From NCBI GenBank assembly GCA_964057225.1, contig OZ059896.1:11702501-11766500 (forward strand): 64,000 nucleotides of DNA. The letters run 5' to 3'. The notes below the pieces were generated by a model. The model was not told the origin of the DNA. It ran no database searches and was given only the letters and a program-made list of their open reading frames with translations. This document shows, one piece after another, positions 1 to 10,520 of this stretch. The DNA comes from Auanema rhodensis. Lineage: Eukaryota; Nematoda; Chromadorea; Rhabditida; Rhabditidae. The position numbers and the translations under genes were made by a program. Numbering within the stretch: the first letter of the stretch is position 1; every line of letters starts with the position of its first letter.

Positions 1-1527
1 TTTAAATTTTTAATCATTAAAAAACATATAAATTTCAATATTGTGATGCTCAAAAACTGAAACATTTAAATATTTTGTATTTTCTTAACCATTTCACTCC
101 ATCTATTTTATTTAATCCCATATTTTATACAATTTTTTAATTCTACCACAATTTCATAATTTCATTTTTTAAATTTTCAATCATTAAAAAACATTTAAAT
201 TTTAATATTGTGATGCTCAAAAACTGAAACATTTAAATATTTTGTATTTTCTTAACCATTTCACCAAATCTATTTTTTTTAATTCCATATTTTAAACAAT
301 TTTATAATTCTACCACTATTTCATAATTTCATTTTTTAAATTTTTAATCATTAAAAAACATATAAATTTCAATATTGTGATGCTCAAAAACTGAAACATT
401 TAAATATTTTGTATTTTCTTAACCATTTCACTAAATCTGTTTTATTTAATTCCATATTTTAAACAACTTTATAATTCTACCACTATTTCATAATTTCATT
501 CTTTAAATTTTTAATCATTAAAAAACATATAAATTTCAATATTGTGATGCTCAAAAACTGAAACATTTAAATATTTTGTATTTTCTTAACCATTTCACTC
601 CATCTCTTTTATTTAATCCCATATTTTAAACAATTTTATAATTCTACCACTATTTCATAATTTCATTCTTTAAATTTTTAATCATTAAAAAACATATAAA
701 TTTCAATATTGTGATGCTCAAAAACTGAAACATTTAAATATTTTGTATTTTCTAAACCATTTCACTAAACCTATTTTTTTTAATTCCATATTTTAAACAA
801 TTTTATAATTCTACCACTATTTCATAATTTCATTTTTTAAATTTTTAATCATTAAAAAACATATAAATTTCAATATTGTGATGCTCAAAAACTGGAACAT
901 TTAAATATTTTGTATTTTCTTAACCATTTCACCAAATCTATTTTATTTAATTCCATATTTTAAACAATTTTATAATTCTACCACTATTTCATAATTTCAT
1001 TCTTTAAATTTTTAATCATTAAAAAACATATAAATTTCAATATTGTGATGATCAAAAACTGAAACATTTAAATATTTTGTATTTTCTAAACCATTTCACT
1101 AAATCTATTTTTTTTAATTCCATATTTTAAACAATTTTATAATTCTACCACTATTTCATAATTTCATTTTTTAAATTTTTAATCATTAAAAAACATATAA
1201 ATTTCAATATTGTGATGATCAAAACTGAAACATTTAAATATTTTGTATTTTCTTAACCATTTCACTCCATCTCTTTTATTTAATCCCATATTTTAAACAA
1301 TTTTATAATTCTACCACTATTTCATAATTTCATTCTTTAAATTTTTAATCATTAAAAAACATATAAATTTCAATATTGTGATGCTCAAAAACTGAAACAT
1401 TTAAATATTTTGTATTTTCTAAACCATTTCACTAAATCTATTTTTTTTAATTCCATATTTTAAACAATTTTATAATTCTACCACTATTTCATAATTTCAT
1501 TTTTTAAATTTTTAATCATTAAAAAAC
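1..1527 (+). repeat. 167-bp satellite array, forward polarity (left block)
   Basis: Tandem AT-rich monomers; the landmark ATCATTAA recurs at 13, 180, 347, 514 and 681, giving an exact 167-bp period and about nine monomers. Monomers differ by a few substitutions (for example GATGCTCA versus GATGATCA, and CTAAATC versus CTCCATC). No coding potential. The array stops at the BEL/Pao 3' LTR and resumes in phase at 10828 after a 5-bp target duplication. Confidence 0.97.
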
Positions 1528-2060
1528 TGTCGTTTTGTCCTCTAGTTGGAGAGCGAATAACGGGCATTTGTGGTTCAGTGGTAGTGGAATATTAGTCCAA
1601 GTAATAGGCAATAGACGCGAGTACAAGAGAAGAGTTTATTGTCGGCGATACGAATACAATACGAGTAAAATAGCAATAAATTGACGGGAAGATGATAGCG
1701 GTGGCAGGATAATATTGAGACATGATTTAGAAGAATTATTGCGGGTTTATATACTAGGTCCCCGGAAGTGATAGATAATGTATTAATTGTAGAAAGCGAG
1801 AGGAGGGGTCTAAATCCTATGTGATTCATCCTCCTTGCAAGTGGGCGACGGCTATCGCGCCTAAGATCTTGCCTAATGGATCAGATGGCAAAGGGCGATA
1901 GGTGATTCATCGGCAAATCGGCCGTTGGTGACAACTTACAGGATTATCGATTAGATAGTTGAGGATAATGGATAGTACAAAGAGAGGACAATAAAGAAGT
2001 ACAATTGAACTTAAACTAAGGAGGAACACTATTATCACGGGATGAGAGTGCTTCAGCACA
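1528..2060 (-). repeat. 3' LTR of BEL/Pao copy 1
   Basis: 533 bp with TG...CA ends, read on the minus strand. It appears identical to the 5' LTR at 10295-10827. The ORF stop lies just inside the internal side at about 2085, leaving only some 24 nt between the coding frame and the LTR. The purine tract next to the LTR is short and impure (GGCCGGAG), so the polypurine tract is not obvious. Confidence 0.95.
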
Positions 2061-2084
2061 CTCCGGCCGTCGAGAAGAGAACAT

Positions 2085-4985
2085 CTATATGGTGATGATC
2101 GCCGCCTGAGTCTTGTTCCTCTTAGTGGGTAGAATTTCTTGTTCCATTTCTTTTCTAGTCTTGATCCTACCGGTAGTCTGCGTTTCCTTAGACACTCTAG
2201 GCTTGGCTTGGATCCCTTTCGCTAGTAGTTCCTTGATCTCTTTCAGTTCTTTCTTTAGCGAGTCGATTTTCCTTTGTTGGTCGAGCTGTTCGATTAGTAC
2301 TGAGGTCATCCTTTTGTTCTCCGATCTCATCTGTTTTAGTTCTTCCAATATTTCTTTGAGCTCCGGCTGCGCTTCTACGACGATGATGTTTCCCTTGGGT
2401 TGAGGACATCCTGGCGCTTCTCCGTCCCTTTTGATGGTAGAGGAGTTGTACGGCATTTTGTCTCCGTTTATCGCTGGGATGTGTTCCCTTTGGATACTCT
2501 TCATCAACTCGTTTAGTCTTCTCTCGTTTCCAAAAGGTTTGAGCTTGTCTTGCTCATTTTGGAACACGTGGTGTGTTCTTGCGGTGTTAAGGAAATCTTT
2601 GAGTCTTATGAAGTTTTTTAAGGCAGTGGCGGCGCTGTTGATGAGATTGGATTTGTCAGAGAGTTCACTTGCCTCAGTTTTGTAAAAATCCCTAAGTGAT
2701 TGATCCATGTGCTGGGTGAGTTCCTTCAAGCATTCAATCCGTTTCTCTCTTGTGAGCTTCAGAAACGAGTCGCATCTTTCTTGTGATCTTTGCAAGACTA
2801 GGTTGATTTCGCAGGCTCTAGTGTTGGCGAGTGACATAGTGAATAGAATGAATACTACTAGGATGTGAGTTTTCCTTGACTTTAGGAGAAGGAGCTGGCG
2901 CCAAAAAATGATAAAGACGCGGAGGGGAATGAGGAAGATGTAACATGTTGCGGCAGCCATGTAGTGGGCGGTGCCTAGTGCTAGTCTGGTAGCGTATGTT
3001 GTAATGATGTAATAGGAAAAGGTAAAAGCGATTATGGCAATGAGTAGACAGGTTGCTAATGCTTTGTACCATTCCTGATAGATGTTGTAAAAGTGGGTAA
3101 TGTCGGGCCAAGAAAAGGTGAAGGCTGTTTCTTGGAGGGACGAGTGATTCCCGTGTATGTAATGAGAGCGTAGGTCTTGAAGTGTGTTGACGTAGTACAG
3201 CATTCCTGAGAGAAGGAATGTGTTTTCTTGTGTTCCGCAGGTGTATGTGCATGTGATCCTAGGTGAGGCTGAGGTGATAGGCAGCTGGATGGAGTTGGTT
3301 GTTCCTTGTGGACTGCATTGTGTCATGAATGCGGATTCACCACATTGTATAGCTGCCAGAGTTGGTTGAGGTGAAGTACATGTGATACTTGCTTGGGCTC
3401 CTCGGTTGCAGTTGTAACATCCGGTTAATGGTGAATCCTGAATGTTGCAATGTGTGGAGTCTTGAGATGAGGAAGTGTGGAATTCCCCGTCGATTTTGAT
3501 GTGGATTACAGTTAACATGTTGCTGTTAATGTTGATCCGTAAGTTTCTTTCCTCGTTCATGATCATGTATGAGGGTGTTAGCATTGGAATAGCTGATTGT
3601 ACGTTGGTAAAGGCTGAGGTGATGGATGTTTCGTGGCACTGGCAGTTGACCTGGTCTTCTGCCGGTGTGCAAACGCAGGTGGGTGTGGCGTTACAGTTCA
3701 TGTTTATAGCGTCTCTTCTGCTCGAGCATGAGAGCATGGGTTGTTGATTCCATATAGCTGTTCTTGTAAGGTTGCGGATGAATTTGTATTGCATCGCAGG
3801 TATGACTGGCGGTGAGAGGCTTGTAATAGTTAGCGTGAATGGATATATGTGCTTCGGAACGTCAGAGTATAGAGTGACGTTTTTGGAGATGGTGGTTGAT
3901 CCGTTTCGGTATGTTAGGCTGAGGTCCGTTGTAGGTGTCCAAGAGTTGCAGTCGTATACTTCATATATCGAGGTATCAGTCGGCTTCTGGTAGGTTCTGT
4001 AGAAAAGACATCCTGATGAAGGGTAAAAACATCCGCATCCTATGCCACCACAGGATTCTGTGCAGTGTGTTGTTCCTGGGTACTGGTTAGCTATGTGAAG
4101 TTCGCTGACAGTTGAGTTTGGGGTGATGTTGCTGCATTTTTCTTCTTGGCATGATCCAGTGTGTGGGCATCTTTTGCTGTCTTGTACGTGAGTCTTTGAT
4201 TCTCTTGTGAAGTAAAGGGACCGAGTCTCACACTTGTAGTTGGTTTTGATCCACTGTATTCTCAAGAAAGAGATATTGTCTTGATTGTTTGATAATGTGA
4301 GGCAGGCTTCTTGAGTGTATGGACTGATGTTGAGATTATGCGTGGTTTGTATGTGGCATTTCTCTTGGATGCAAGTGGACTGTTCGGAGGATGTGATCGC
4401 GAGTTCTTGGCATGAGAAGGTTACTTGTATCAAACTCATCAGAGCTAGGAGTGGTATGGCTGATTTGTGCGGCCTCGGTTGACGTGTGTGTCGGATCGTC
4501 TTGATTATGGTCATTATGATGGTGGTGCATAATCGTATCCAAAGTCGGATTGGTTTTCCTATGACCCATGGTGTGTATAGAATGCCGTAGCATAAGGCTG
4601 TGAGCATGTATGTAAGAAATGTGAGAAGTAGCATTGATGTCCATGGCCAGCAAGATGGATTGAAAAGTGTAGCAGTGCAGAAGGTGCATGTGACAGTGGA
4701 GCAGAAATGTACCGCTGGGCATGTGATCATCATGTGATGAATTCTGGAATTGTGTTGAAAGGTCCAGCTTACGTCGTAGTTGGTTAGGATGTCCGCTGGG
4801 GGAAATATAAGGTTTCCATCGTGGCTGTTGTTATAGCATGTGTTGTGGATGCATACTTGTTGATTGTTTGTCGAGATTCCTTGAATTTGAACTCCTTGGT
4901 AGTTGCAAGATATTGTTGGTGTGGCAGAGATGATGGGTAGAAGTATTGAGAATATTGATAGAAAGGTGAATAGGTTTGTTCTTTG
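2085..4985 (-). other. Envelope-like region of the BEL/Pao polyprotein
   Basis: This is the C-terminal third of the polyprotein (about residues 1785-2749), in frame with pol. It starts with a hydrophobic leader followed by ATPTISC, has many N-glycosylation sequons and dozens of cysteines, and carries the motif CGGIGCGC near 4055-4032. The Cys spacing and Gly-rich loop match what is known of phlebovirus-type Gc glycoproteins acquired by nematode BEL/Pao elements (Tas, Cer7 type). A cluster of membrane segments follows, then a Cys-poor, highly charged tail (residues 2500-2749) with heptad-like Glu/Lys/Leu patterning. No stop separates it from integrase, so it would need proteolytic release or splicing to act as an envelope. 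Function is inferred by homology. Confidence 0.75.
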
Positions 4986-7900
4986 TTCTCCGTACCATAA
5001 TCTAGGTACGTTCCTTGGATTAGACTGCCTTATTGGTGGGACATCTCTCGAAGGATTAGTGTTTCGTAGTCTTTCAGGAATGTCGTCGTCTGAGAGTTCC
5101 AGCGGATGTAGAAGGTTCACTGGTCGTTTGAGTTCTCTGCCTGATTCTGAAAGAAGCGTGACTTCTCTGGTCTGTCCGTTCTTGTCTGGTGAGATATGTG
5201 TGATTTTTCCAATCGGCCATTTGTACCGAGGTATCGGACTGTCGTTGATGAGTACGTATTGGTCGATTCTTGGCTGTTGATTGGAACCAGCTTTCTTCAC
5301 CGAGATGTTGTTCTTGTGGTGTTCTCTTAACTCTTTGAGGTAGAGTTCGATCCATAACTCCCAGAATTTGTTTGTGCGTTGTCTGGAGGAATGGATGGCT
5401 TTTTCTGTGTCTGCTCTTGTTTGTAAGGCAGGGTTGTCGAGGTATTCTTCGTCGTCATCGTCCGAGTGGAATGAAATGTTCAGGTCCAAGTCTTTGTGAA
5501 TAAAGTCACATGGTCTGATTATTTCATCTGTTCCTGTGTCGGATCCGATGTATGTGAGTGGGCGAGTGTTGAGTGTTGCTTCACATTCAGCTAAGGTGAT
5601 TGACAGTTCTTCGCTTGTTGGTATGTTCTTCATGGTTTTGTGAAGAGAGTCTTTTACTGATCGGATAAGGCGTTCGTAGAATCCTCCTTGCCAGGGGGCG
5701 TAAGGTGTTATGTTGTGCCATTTTATCTTATGGCTATCACCTGTTTGTGTCGTGTTGGCGATGCTGAACAGTCTGTTCGCCACTTTCTGTCCTAGTTCGA
5801 ATGTGGTGGCGTTATCGCAAGTGATGCTTTCCGGATATCCTCTACGTGCCCATATCTTCCTTAGACAGTTAAGAAATGCTTTTGTGGTAAGGTCTTCTAT
5901 AACTTCTAAGTGTAGTAGGCGTGTGACTGTGCAGGTATAGATGCAACCCCATACTTTGTGAGGTTTGTCCTTTACCGTCAGCGGTCCGAAGTAGTCGAGG
6001 CCTATGTGTTGGAATGGTCGGCTTCGGTTGAGTCTTCTGCTGGGTATGTCGCCAGAGGGGGGGTACGTGAATGGTCGGTTGTTCATTCGTTGGCACTCTA
6101 CGCATCTTCGTATGACTGAGATGGTTTGTGAGCGAAGTTGTGGTATCCAGAATTTCTGTCGAACTTCGGCCATGGTGTGTGACGTGCTTTTGTGAAATTG
6201 GTTGTGGACGTGTTCGATAATTAAGGTGGCTGTCCTTGTTTTGGGTAAGACGATGATAGGAAGTTTTGCACTCTCATCTAGTTCACTATTCTGCATTCGT
6301 CCGCGGCTGTGCCAAAGATGATCTTTCAACAGTGGTCTTAAGTCGTTTCGTTGTGCTGCTGTAAGACGTACGAGTAGGTTGTGTTGATGCAGATGGAGAA
6401 GGTTCAGTTCGGCTTCTTCGTAATGTGTCGGTAGTCGTTTCTCTAACAGCGAATAATTCTCTGCGATCCATTTTTCTTGTGCTTGGATCCATGTGTTGCA
6501 GTGTTCTAGCCAGGATTCTTCGTATTCTTCAGATGTCCTAGCTGTATTCACTGTGATTTCTGGTTGAGGTAATGAGAAGAGCGGACCATTAATGGCTTTG
6601 TCAATTTGTGCTTTGGGATTCCACCAGAAATGATTTAGTAGCTCGTCTGTTGTGCAACCTCTTGTGGCAATGTCGGCTGGGTTGTCTTTGGTGTTGATGT
6701 AACCAAAGTATGTCTTGATATCCATATCTTCGATTTGGTCGATGTGGTCGTAGATTTCCTTGATTCTGTTTTGTACTAAGACTCCTGTTGTCTTCTGATC
6801 AGGTTTTCGTCTTATCCATGCTAACGTTATTTCTGAGTCCGATAAAAATGTTGTAGACAAGATTTTGATGTTGTCTTTCATTTCTTTGATGATTTTGTTG
6901 GTGTTTGTGACACCTACTGTGAGAGCTGATATTTCTGCTTTCGGGATGGTGATGTTGGAGTTCTTTGAGTGTAGCTTGGATTTAGCGAAGATCAAGGTAG
7001 GTATGCGTGATGTGGCTGCCAGGAGGTATGTGCAGAATCCTAGGGCTGATCCGCTAGAATCTGTGCAGGTAACTAAGTGGTACTGTTGATTCGGATCTTC
7101 TGGTAGGGCTCGTTGCTGAGTTTTGTTGAAGTTGAAGTTTTCGGCTAGTGTATGCCATGTTTTTTGGTGTTCTTCAGGCAACGTAGTGTCCCAGTCGTAA
7201 TTCTCTGTCCATAGATTCTGTAGGAAGAGTCGTAGTGGGTGTAGGCATGGACTTATCAAACCCATGGGGTCAAAGATCGATGCAATGGCTTGTGTAATAC
7301 CACGTTTGGTCAGTTTTGTTTCTGGAAGCTTGGTTTGGATGATCCATTGGTCCGTTTCTGTGTCCCATGGTAATCCAAGAACTTTTGGTTTTGCTGAGGT
7401 GTTTTTCTCCTCTAGTAGTAGGTTTTTGTTGAAGTCCGGACTGTTCGTTATGAATTCTTGTAGTGTCATGTTCATTTCTGCGAATATGTCCTTTGTTTCT
7501 TGGTATCCCAGTTTGAGGTCTTCTTCTGAGTTTGTGGCAAGTAATAGGTTGTCCACGTAAAGGTTCTCTTTAATTTGGTGGGCTAGGAAGTTTTCGTTGC
7601 TTCTTTGTTCCAGATGATGACGAATTGTGGCTGCGAGGAGAAATGGCGAGGCATTGATTCCAAAGGGAACTCTACAGAAGCGTAGGGTTCTTGTATTTTC
7701 GGTGCTCATTGGTTTGGAGATATCTCTCAGCCAAAAGAATCTTGTAGCGTCACGTTCTGACTCGTGGAGTCTTATTTGAAGAAATGCTTTCTTTACGTCT
7801 GCTATCAGTGCCATTTTCCCGCAGCGGAAGCGTAAAATCATTCCTACTAGTGATGGTAGGATTAGTGGTCCTTGATGGATGACGTCGTTCAGACTGGGTC

Positions 7901-10334
7901 TGTTCTGGTAGTGTCCGGAAGCGTCGTATACTATCCTTAGTTTGGTTGTTTCCTTTTGTGGGGTCAGAACTGCTTGATGAGCAATGTAGTGTATCGTTTG
8001 AGCGTCAGGGTATGGTTCTTCTGCTGGTTCGATTATTCCATTGTCTAGTTGTTCTTGAATGATTTTGTCGTATGCTGCTAGTGAATCTGGTTGTTGAGAT
8101 AATTTTACGACTAGACTTATGAGGCGTCTGTGAGCAAGTGATTTGTTGTCGGGGAGAAGATTGATGTTGTCTTTCCATGGGAAGGAGACGTAATAACCAT
8201 CGTCTCTTTTTTGGATGGTGGATTGGAATTGTTCCAATACTAGTTTGTCTCGTGCTTGTTTTTCTTCTTGTTCGGTTCCCGTAAATTCTTGCTGCTCCTC
8301 GATGAAGTTTTTGTTCCATGTGTCTATCGGGATAGAGGTGTTTCCAGTTATAACTGAGAAGGCGTTGATGGATGGTTGGTCGCTTGCTTTTCCTGTTATG
8401 AAGTCTCCAAATTGTGTCTTGACTTGTATGTGGTCGTCAGAGATTGGTATAATGGCTGTCAGAGCTTGCCACATTAAATCGGAGCCTATGAGTATGCGTG
8501 GATTGACGTAGGTTCCTTGATTTAATTTGAAGGTGGAGTTGTCTGATTTTGGAATTCGGACTGTTTTGATGGGACCCGTCAAGGTCTTTTTTGTCCAAAG
8601 GTGTGCAGTGATGTTGGAGACTGTTCCTTTGATTGTTGCTTTCACCTTTGTGAGGTGTTCAACGCTTTTTGTGTTGCCGAAAGTCTTGATTTTTACGCGT
8701 TTAGATTCTATAACGGGTAGTTGAAGTTCTTTGGCAAGTTCTTCTTCGATGAAAGATGTGTCCGATCCAGAGTCCAAGATGGCTGGGATTGTGGAAAATT
8801 TTCCATTCGTCATTATCTTGATTTCTCCTATTGGAAGGAGGGCGCTTTTGAATTGATTGGTAGAGAACTGGGAGGAAAATTGAACCGTGTGTTCTTCGGT
8901 TTCCTCGTCATTGTAGGGTGTGCTCTCAATTAAGTTGACTTTGGTCGTCTTCTTTTTATTAGCGCATAAGATGTCGATGTGTTTTTCTCCGCATTTGGAG
9001 CATGTTCGTTTGCTTGGACATGACTCCGTGTTGTGTGTTTTGCGGAGACAGTTGATGCATCTCTTTTCCTGGTTGAGAATGGTTAGGCGCTCCTTCCTCG
9101 ACTTTGTTGTGTCACAGTCCCATGGGGCGTGAGGTTTCTGGCAGAAGATGCAACTGGATGATTTTGCTAGTTTTTTAGCTTCTGGTTTGTTGCGTTGGGA
9201 ATTGTAGGTGTTCCCTGGTGGTGAGTTGTAGACTCGTGTGATTGGTTTCTCGAACCGATCTGCTGCGAAAATTTTCACCTTGTTTTGGCATCGGATATGT
9301 CGCCTTGTGATGTCTACTAGGTCTCTGATGTCAGGTGTTTTTCCCGAGGGGAATGATTTGTAGATCTCTTGGAGAAGGTTCCCTGGTAGTTTCTTGTGTA
9401 AGATAACTACAGCGAGGGAGTTGAGTTCGGCGTTCCTGTTTCCTTCAGTTTGGCGAAAAATGCCTGCGATCTTGTCCATCATGGTGAGGAGGTCATGCTG
9501 GTTGGATGTTCTCGCTTGTATCTGGAGAAATTCCAGCATGAGATGTTGTGTGATGTTGTCGTTATCATCATATAGATCCTGTAGGTGATGTACTGCGCTG
9601 AAGTAGTAGTCTTCATCCGTTGGGAATGAAGCTATTTGTGAAGCTGCTTCTCCTGTTAATGACTGGCGAAGGTAGTTAAACTTTTCTATGGTGGGCATGT
9701 TCGATGAGTGTATGAGTGTGTGGAACAAGCACCAAAAGTTTTTCCAGCTTTTCACGTTGCCATCGAAGCGTGGGATATCGACAGGTTTGAGTGTTGGCCG
9801 TGATCGATATGTTTCCCAGCTTCGAGGTTGTGTGGCGTGTGTGAGTTCAGCAGTTCCAATGAGGTGGTGCTCAGAGGGCTGTGAACTGTCTGTGTGTGTT
9901 GGGTCAGGGCTGTTCTCAGTGTGGTTGAGACCCTTCAGGTAGTTGACTTGTTCTTGTATGTCGTTACTGTATGACAGTAGGGTAGAGATGTGTTTCCGCA
10001 GAGTTTCTTCGTTCTTCGTGATCCGACTTTGGTCCTCGGGGCGTAGGTCGGTTGGGATGTGTTTCATCTCGTCCATCAGTTTGTTGATGGCGAGGATGTC
10101 CCCATTGATGTTTGAAATCTCCCTTTCACGGGTGTCAATCATGCTTGGGGTTTTGTTGGAGGTATTAGTAACTTGACGTACCGCATATGATTTCCTCCTT
10201 GCGTCGTTGTCCTTGAGCTTAGCGAGTAATAATGAGCAGCTGCTGTTCCATTGTTCGGCGCGAGTTTCTTCGTTGGACTCGGCTTGATGCACCATGTCGT
10301 TTTGTCCTCTAGTTGGAGAGCGAATAACGGGCAT
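2085..10334 (-). CDS. BEL/Pao gag-pol-env polyprotein (2749 aa, single ORF)
   Basis: One uninterrupted frame. Approximate residues: gag with a coiled-coil stretch (70-115) and a DUF1759-like domain (190-330); two to three zinc knuckles (393-456, starting CIFC); aspartic protease with DSGSDTSF at 521; RT with ADVKKAF near 843 and a YVDN box near 924; RNase H with CTDSSGS near 1088; integrase HHCC zinc finger (1370-1414) and DDE core (D near 1445, D near 1505, E near 1554); an integrase C-terminal DUF5641-like segment (1660-1740). From about 1785 comes an envelope-like part: a hydrophobic leader, several membrane segments (1898-1978), a Cys-rich ectodomain with a CxxxxCxC cluster near 2094 resembling the fusion-loop region of phlebovirus Gc-type class II proteins, and membrane spans at about 2425-2506. 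A 250-residue tail with a coiled coil ends it. The first ATG lies in the LTR; a second in-frame ATG at 10295-10293 straddles the LTR/PBS border. Family assignments are from recognition, not a search. Confidence 0.93.
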   Translation of the reverse strand: MPVIRSPTRGQNDMVHQAESNEETRAEQWNSSCSLLLAKLKDNDARRKSYAVRQVTNTSNKTPSMIDTREREISNINGDILAINKLMDEMKHIPTDLRPEDQSRITKNEETLRKHISTLLSYSNDIQEQVNYLKGLNHTENSPDPTHTDSSQPSEHHLIGTAELTHATQPRSWETYRSRPTLKPVDIPRFDGNVKSWKNFWCLFHTLIHSSNMPTIEKFNYLRQSLTGEAASQIASFPTDEDYYFSAVHHLQDLYDDNDNITQHLMLEFLQIQARTSNQHDLLTMMDKIAGIFRQTEGNRNAELNSLAVVILHKKLPGNLLQEIYKSFPSGKTPDIRDLVDITRRHIRCQNKVKIFAADRFEKPITRVYNSPPGNTYNSQRNKPEAKKLAKSSSCIFCQKPHAPWDCDTTKSRKERLTILNQEKRCINCLRKTHNTESCPSKRTCSKCGEKHIDILCANKKKTTKVNLIESTPYNDEETEEHTVQFSSQFSTNQFKSALLPIGEIKIMTNGKFSTIPAILDSGSDTSFIEEELAKELQLPVIESKRVKIKTFGNTKSVEHLTKVKATIKGTVSNITAHLWTKKTLTGPIKTVRIPKSDNSTFKLNQGTYVNPRILIGSDLMWQALTAIIPISDDHIQVKTQFGDFITGKASDQPSINAFSVITGNTSIPIDTWNKNFIEEQQEFTGTEQEEKQARDKLVLEQFQSTIQKRDDGYYVSFPWKDNINLLPDNKSLAHRRLISLVVKLSQQPDSLAAYDKIIQEQLDNGIIEPAEEPYPDAQTIHYIAHQAVLTPQKETTKLRIVYDASGHYQNRPSLNDVIHQGPLILPSLVGMILRFRCGKMALIADVKKAFLQIRLHESERDATRFFWLRDISKPMSTENTRTLRFCRVPFGINASPFLLAATIRHHLEQRSNENFLAHQIKENLYVDNLLLATNSEEDLKLGYQETKDIFAEMNMTLQEFITNSPDFNKNLLLEEKNTSAKPKVLGLPWDTETDQWIIQTKLPETKLTKRGITQAIASIFDPMGLISPCLHPLRLFLQNLWTENYDWDTTLPEEHQKTWHTLAENFNFNKTQQRALPEDPNQQYHLVTCTDSSGSALGFCTYLLAATSRIPTLIFAKSKLHSKNSNITIPKAEISALTVGVTNTNKIIKEMKDNIKILSTTFLSDSEITLAWIRRKPDQKTTGVLVQNRIKEIYDHIDQIEDMDIKTYFGYINTKDNPADIATRGCTTDELLNHFWWNPKAQIDKAINGPLFSLPQPEITVNTARTSEEYEESWLEHCNTWIQAQEKWIAENYSLLEKRLPTHYEEAELNLLHLHQHNLLVRLTAAQRNDLRPLLKDHLWHSRGRMQNSELDESAKLPIIVLPKTRTATLIIEHVHNQFHKSTSHTMAEVRQKFWIPQLRSQTISVIRRCVECQRMNNRPFTYPPSGDIPSRRLNRSRPFQHIGLDYFGPLTVKDKPHKVWGCIYTCTVTRLLHLEVIEDLTTKAFLNCLRKIWARRGYPESITCDNATTFELGQKVANRLFSIANTTQTGDSHKIKWHNITPYAPWQGGFYERLIRSVKDSLHKTMKNIPTSEELSITLAECEATLNTRPLTYIGSDTGTDEIIRPCDFIHKDLDLNISFHSDDDDEEYLDNPALQTRADTEKAIHSSRQRTNKFWELWIELYLKELREHHKNNISVKKAGSNQQPRIDQYVLINDSPIPRYKWPIGKITHISPDKNGQTREVTLLSESGRELKRPVNLLHPLELSDDDIPERLRNTNPSRDVPPIRQSNPRNVPRLWYGEQRTNLFTFLSIFSILLPIISATPTISCNYQGVQIQGISTNNQQVCIHNTCYNNSHDGNLIFPPADILTNYDVSWTFQHNSRIHHMMITCPAVHFCSTVTCTFCTATLFNPSCWPWTSMLLLTFLTYMLTALCYGILYTPWVIGKPIRLWIRLCTTIIMTIIKTIRHTRQPRPHKSAIPLLALMSLIQVTFSCQELAITSSEQSTCIQEKCHIQTTHNLNISPYTQEACLTLSNNQDNISFLRIQWIKTNYKCETRSLYFTRESKTHVQDSKRCPHTGSCQEEKCSNITPNSTVSELHIANQYPGTTHCTESCGGIGCGCFYPSSGCLFYRTYQKPTDTSIYEVYDCNSWTPTTDLSLTYRNGSTTISKNVTLYSDVPKHIYPFTLTITSLSPPVIPAMQYKFIRNLTRTAIWNQQPMLSCSSRRDAINMNCNATPTCVCTPAEDQVNCQCHETSITSAFTNVQSAIPMLTPSYMIMNEERNLRININSNMLTVIHIKIDGEFHTSSSQDSTHCNIQDSPLTGCYNCNRGAQASITCTSPQPTLAAIQCGESAFMTQCSPQGTTNSIQLPITSASPRITCTYTCGTQENTFLLSGMLYYVNTLQDLRSHYIHGNHSSLQETAFTFSWPDITHFYNIYQEWYKALATCLLIAIIAFTFSYYIITTYATRLALGTAHYMAAATCYIFLIPLRVFIIFWRQLLLLKSRKTHILVVFILFTMSLANTRACEINLVLQRSQERCDSFLKLTREKRIECLKELTQHMDQSLRDFYKTEASELSDKSNLINSAATALKNFIRLKDFLNTARTHHVFQNEQDKLKPFGNERRLNELMKSIQREHIPAINGDKMPYNSSTIKRDGEAPGCPQPKGNIIVVEAQPELKEILEELKQMRSENKRMTSVLIEQLDQQRKIDSLKKELKEIKELLAKGIQAKPRVSKETQTTGRIKTRKEMEQEILPTKRNKTQAAIITI
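10277..10294 (-). other. Primer-binding site, BEL/Pao copy 1
   Basis: Directly after the 5' LTR end (CGACA) the minus strand reads TGGTGCATCAAGCCGAGT. TGG complements a tRNA CCA end, as expected for a tRNA-primed LTR element. I cannot assign the isoacceptor. The polyprotein frame reads through the site. Confidence 0.8.
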
Positions 10335-10401
10335 TTGTGGTTCAGTGGTAGTGGAATATTAGTCCAAGTAATAGGCAATAGACGCGAGTACAAGAGAAGA
10401 G

Positions 10402-10407
10402 TTTATT
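10402..10407 (-). promoter_or_regulatory. Polyadenylation signal AATAAA in BEL/Pao LTR
   Basis: AATAAA on the minus strand about 107 nt downstream of the TATA box, in the order expected for U3-R-U5. In the 3' LTR copy the same motif would end the transcript. Confidence 0.55.
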
Positions 10408-10513
10408 GTCGGCGATACGAATACAATACGAGTAAAATAGCAATAAATTGACGGGAAGATGATAGCGGTGGCAGGATAATATTGAGACATGATTTAGAAG
10501 AATTATTGCGGGT

Positions 10514-10520
10514 TTATATA
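10514..10520 (-). promoter_or_regulatory. TATA box in BEL/Pao 5' LTR
   Basis: TATATAA on the minus strand, in a GC-richer context (CTAG upstream, ACCCGC downstream). It would place the transcription start about 25-30 nt downstream, defining the U3/R border. The same motif is kept in all solo LTRs and in copy 2 (17637-17643). Confidence 0.65.

Noticed and set aside
1..1527. Regular repeats that could suggest a CRISPR array
   Set aside because: Units are contiguous 167-bp monomers with no unique spacers and no associated genes; this is satellite DNA.
1575..1829. 84-codon frame inside the BEL/Pao LTR, repeated in every LTR copy (also 10342-10596, 12227-12463, 13838-14074, 15449-15685, 23747-24001)
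   Set aside because: It overlaps the TATA box and polyadenylation signal, has no recognisable domain, and is shared only because the LTRs are near-identical. Its ends change with single indels between copies.
2113..2403. Plus-strand frames opposite the BEL/Pao polyprotein (and the many minus-strand frames opposite copy 2)
   Set aside because: They mirror the real coding frame, lack domains and recur antisense to both copies.
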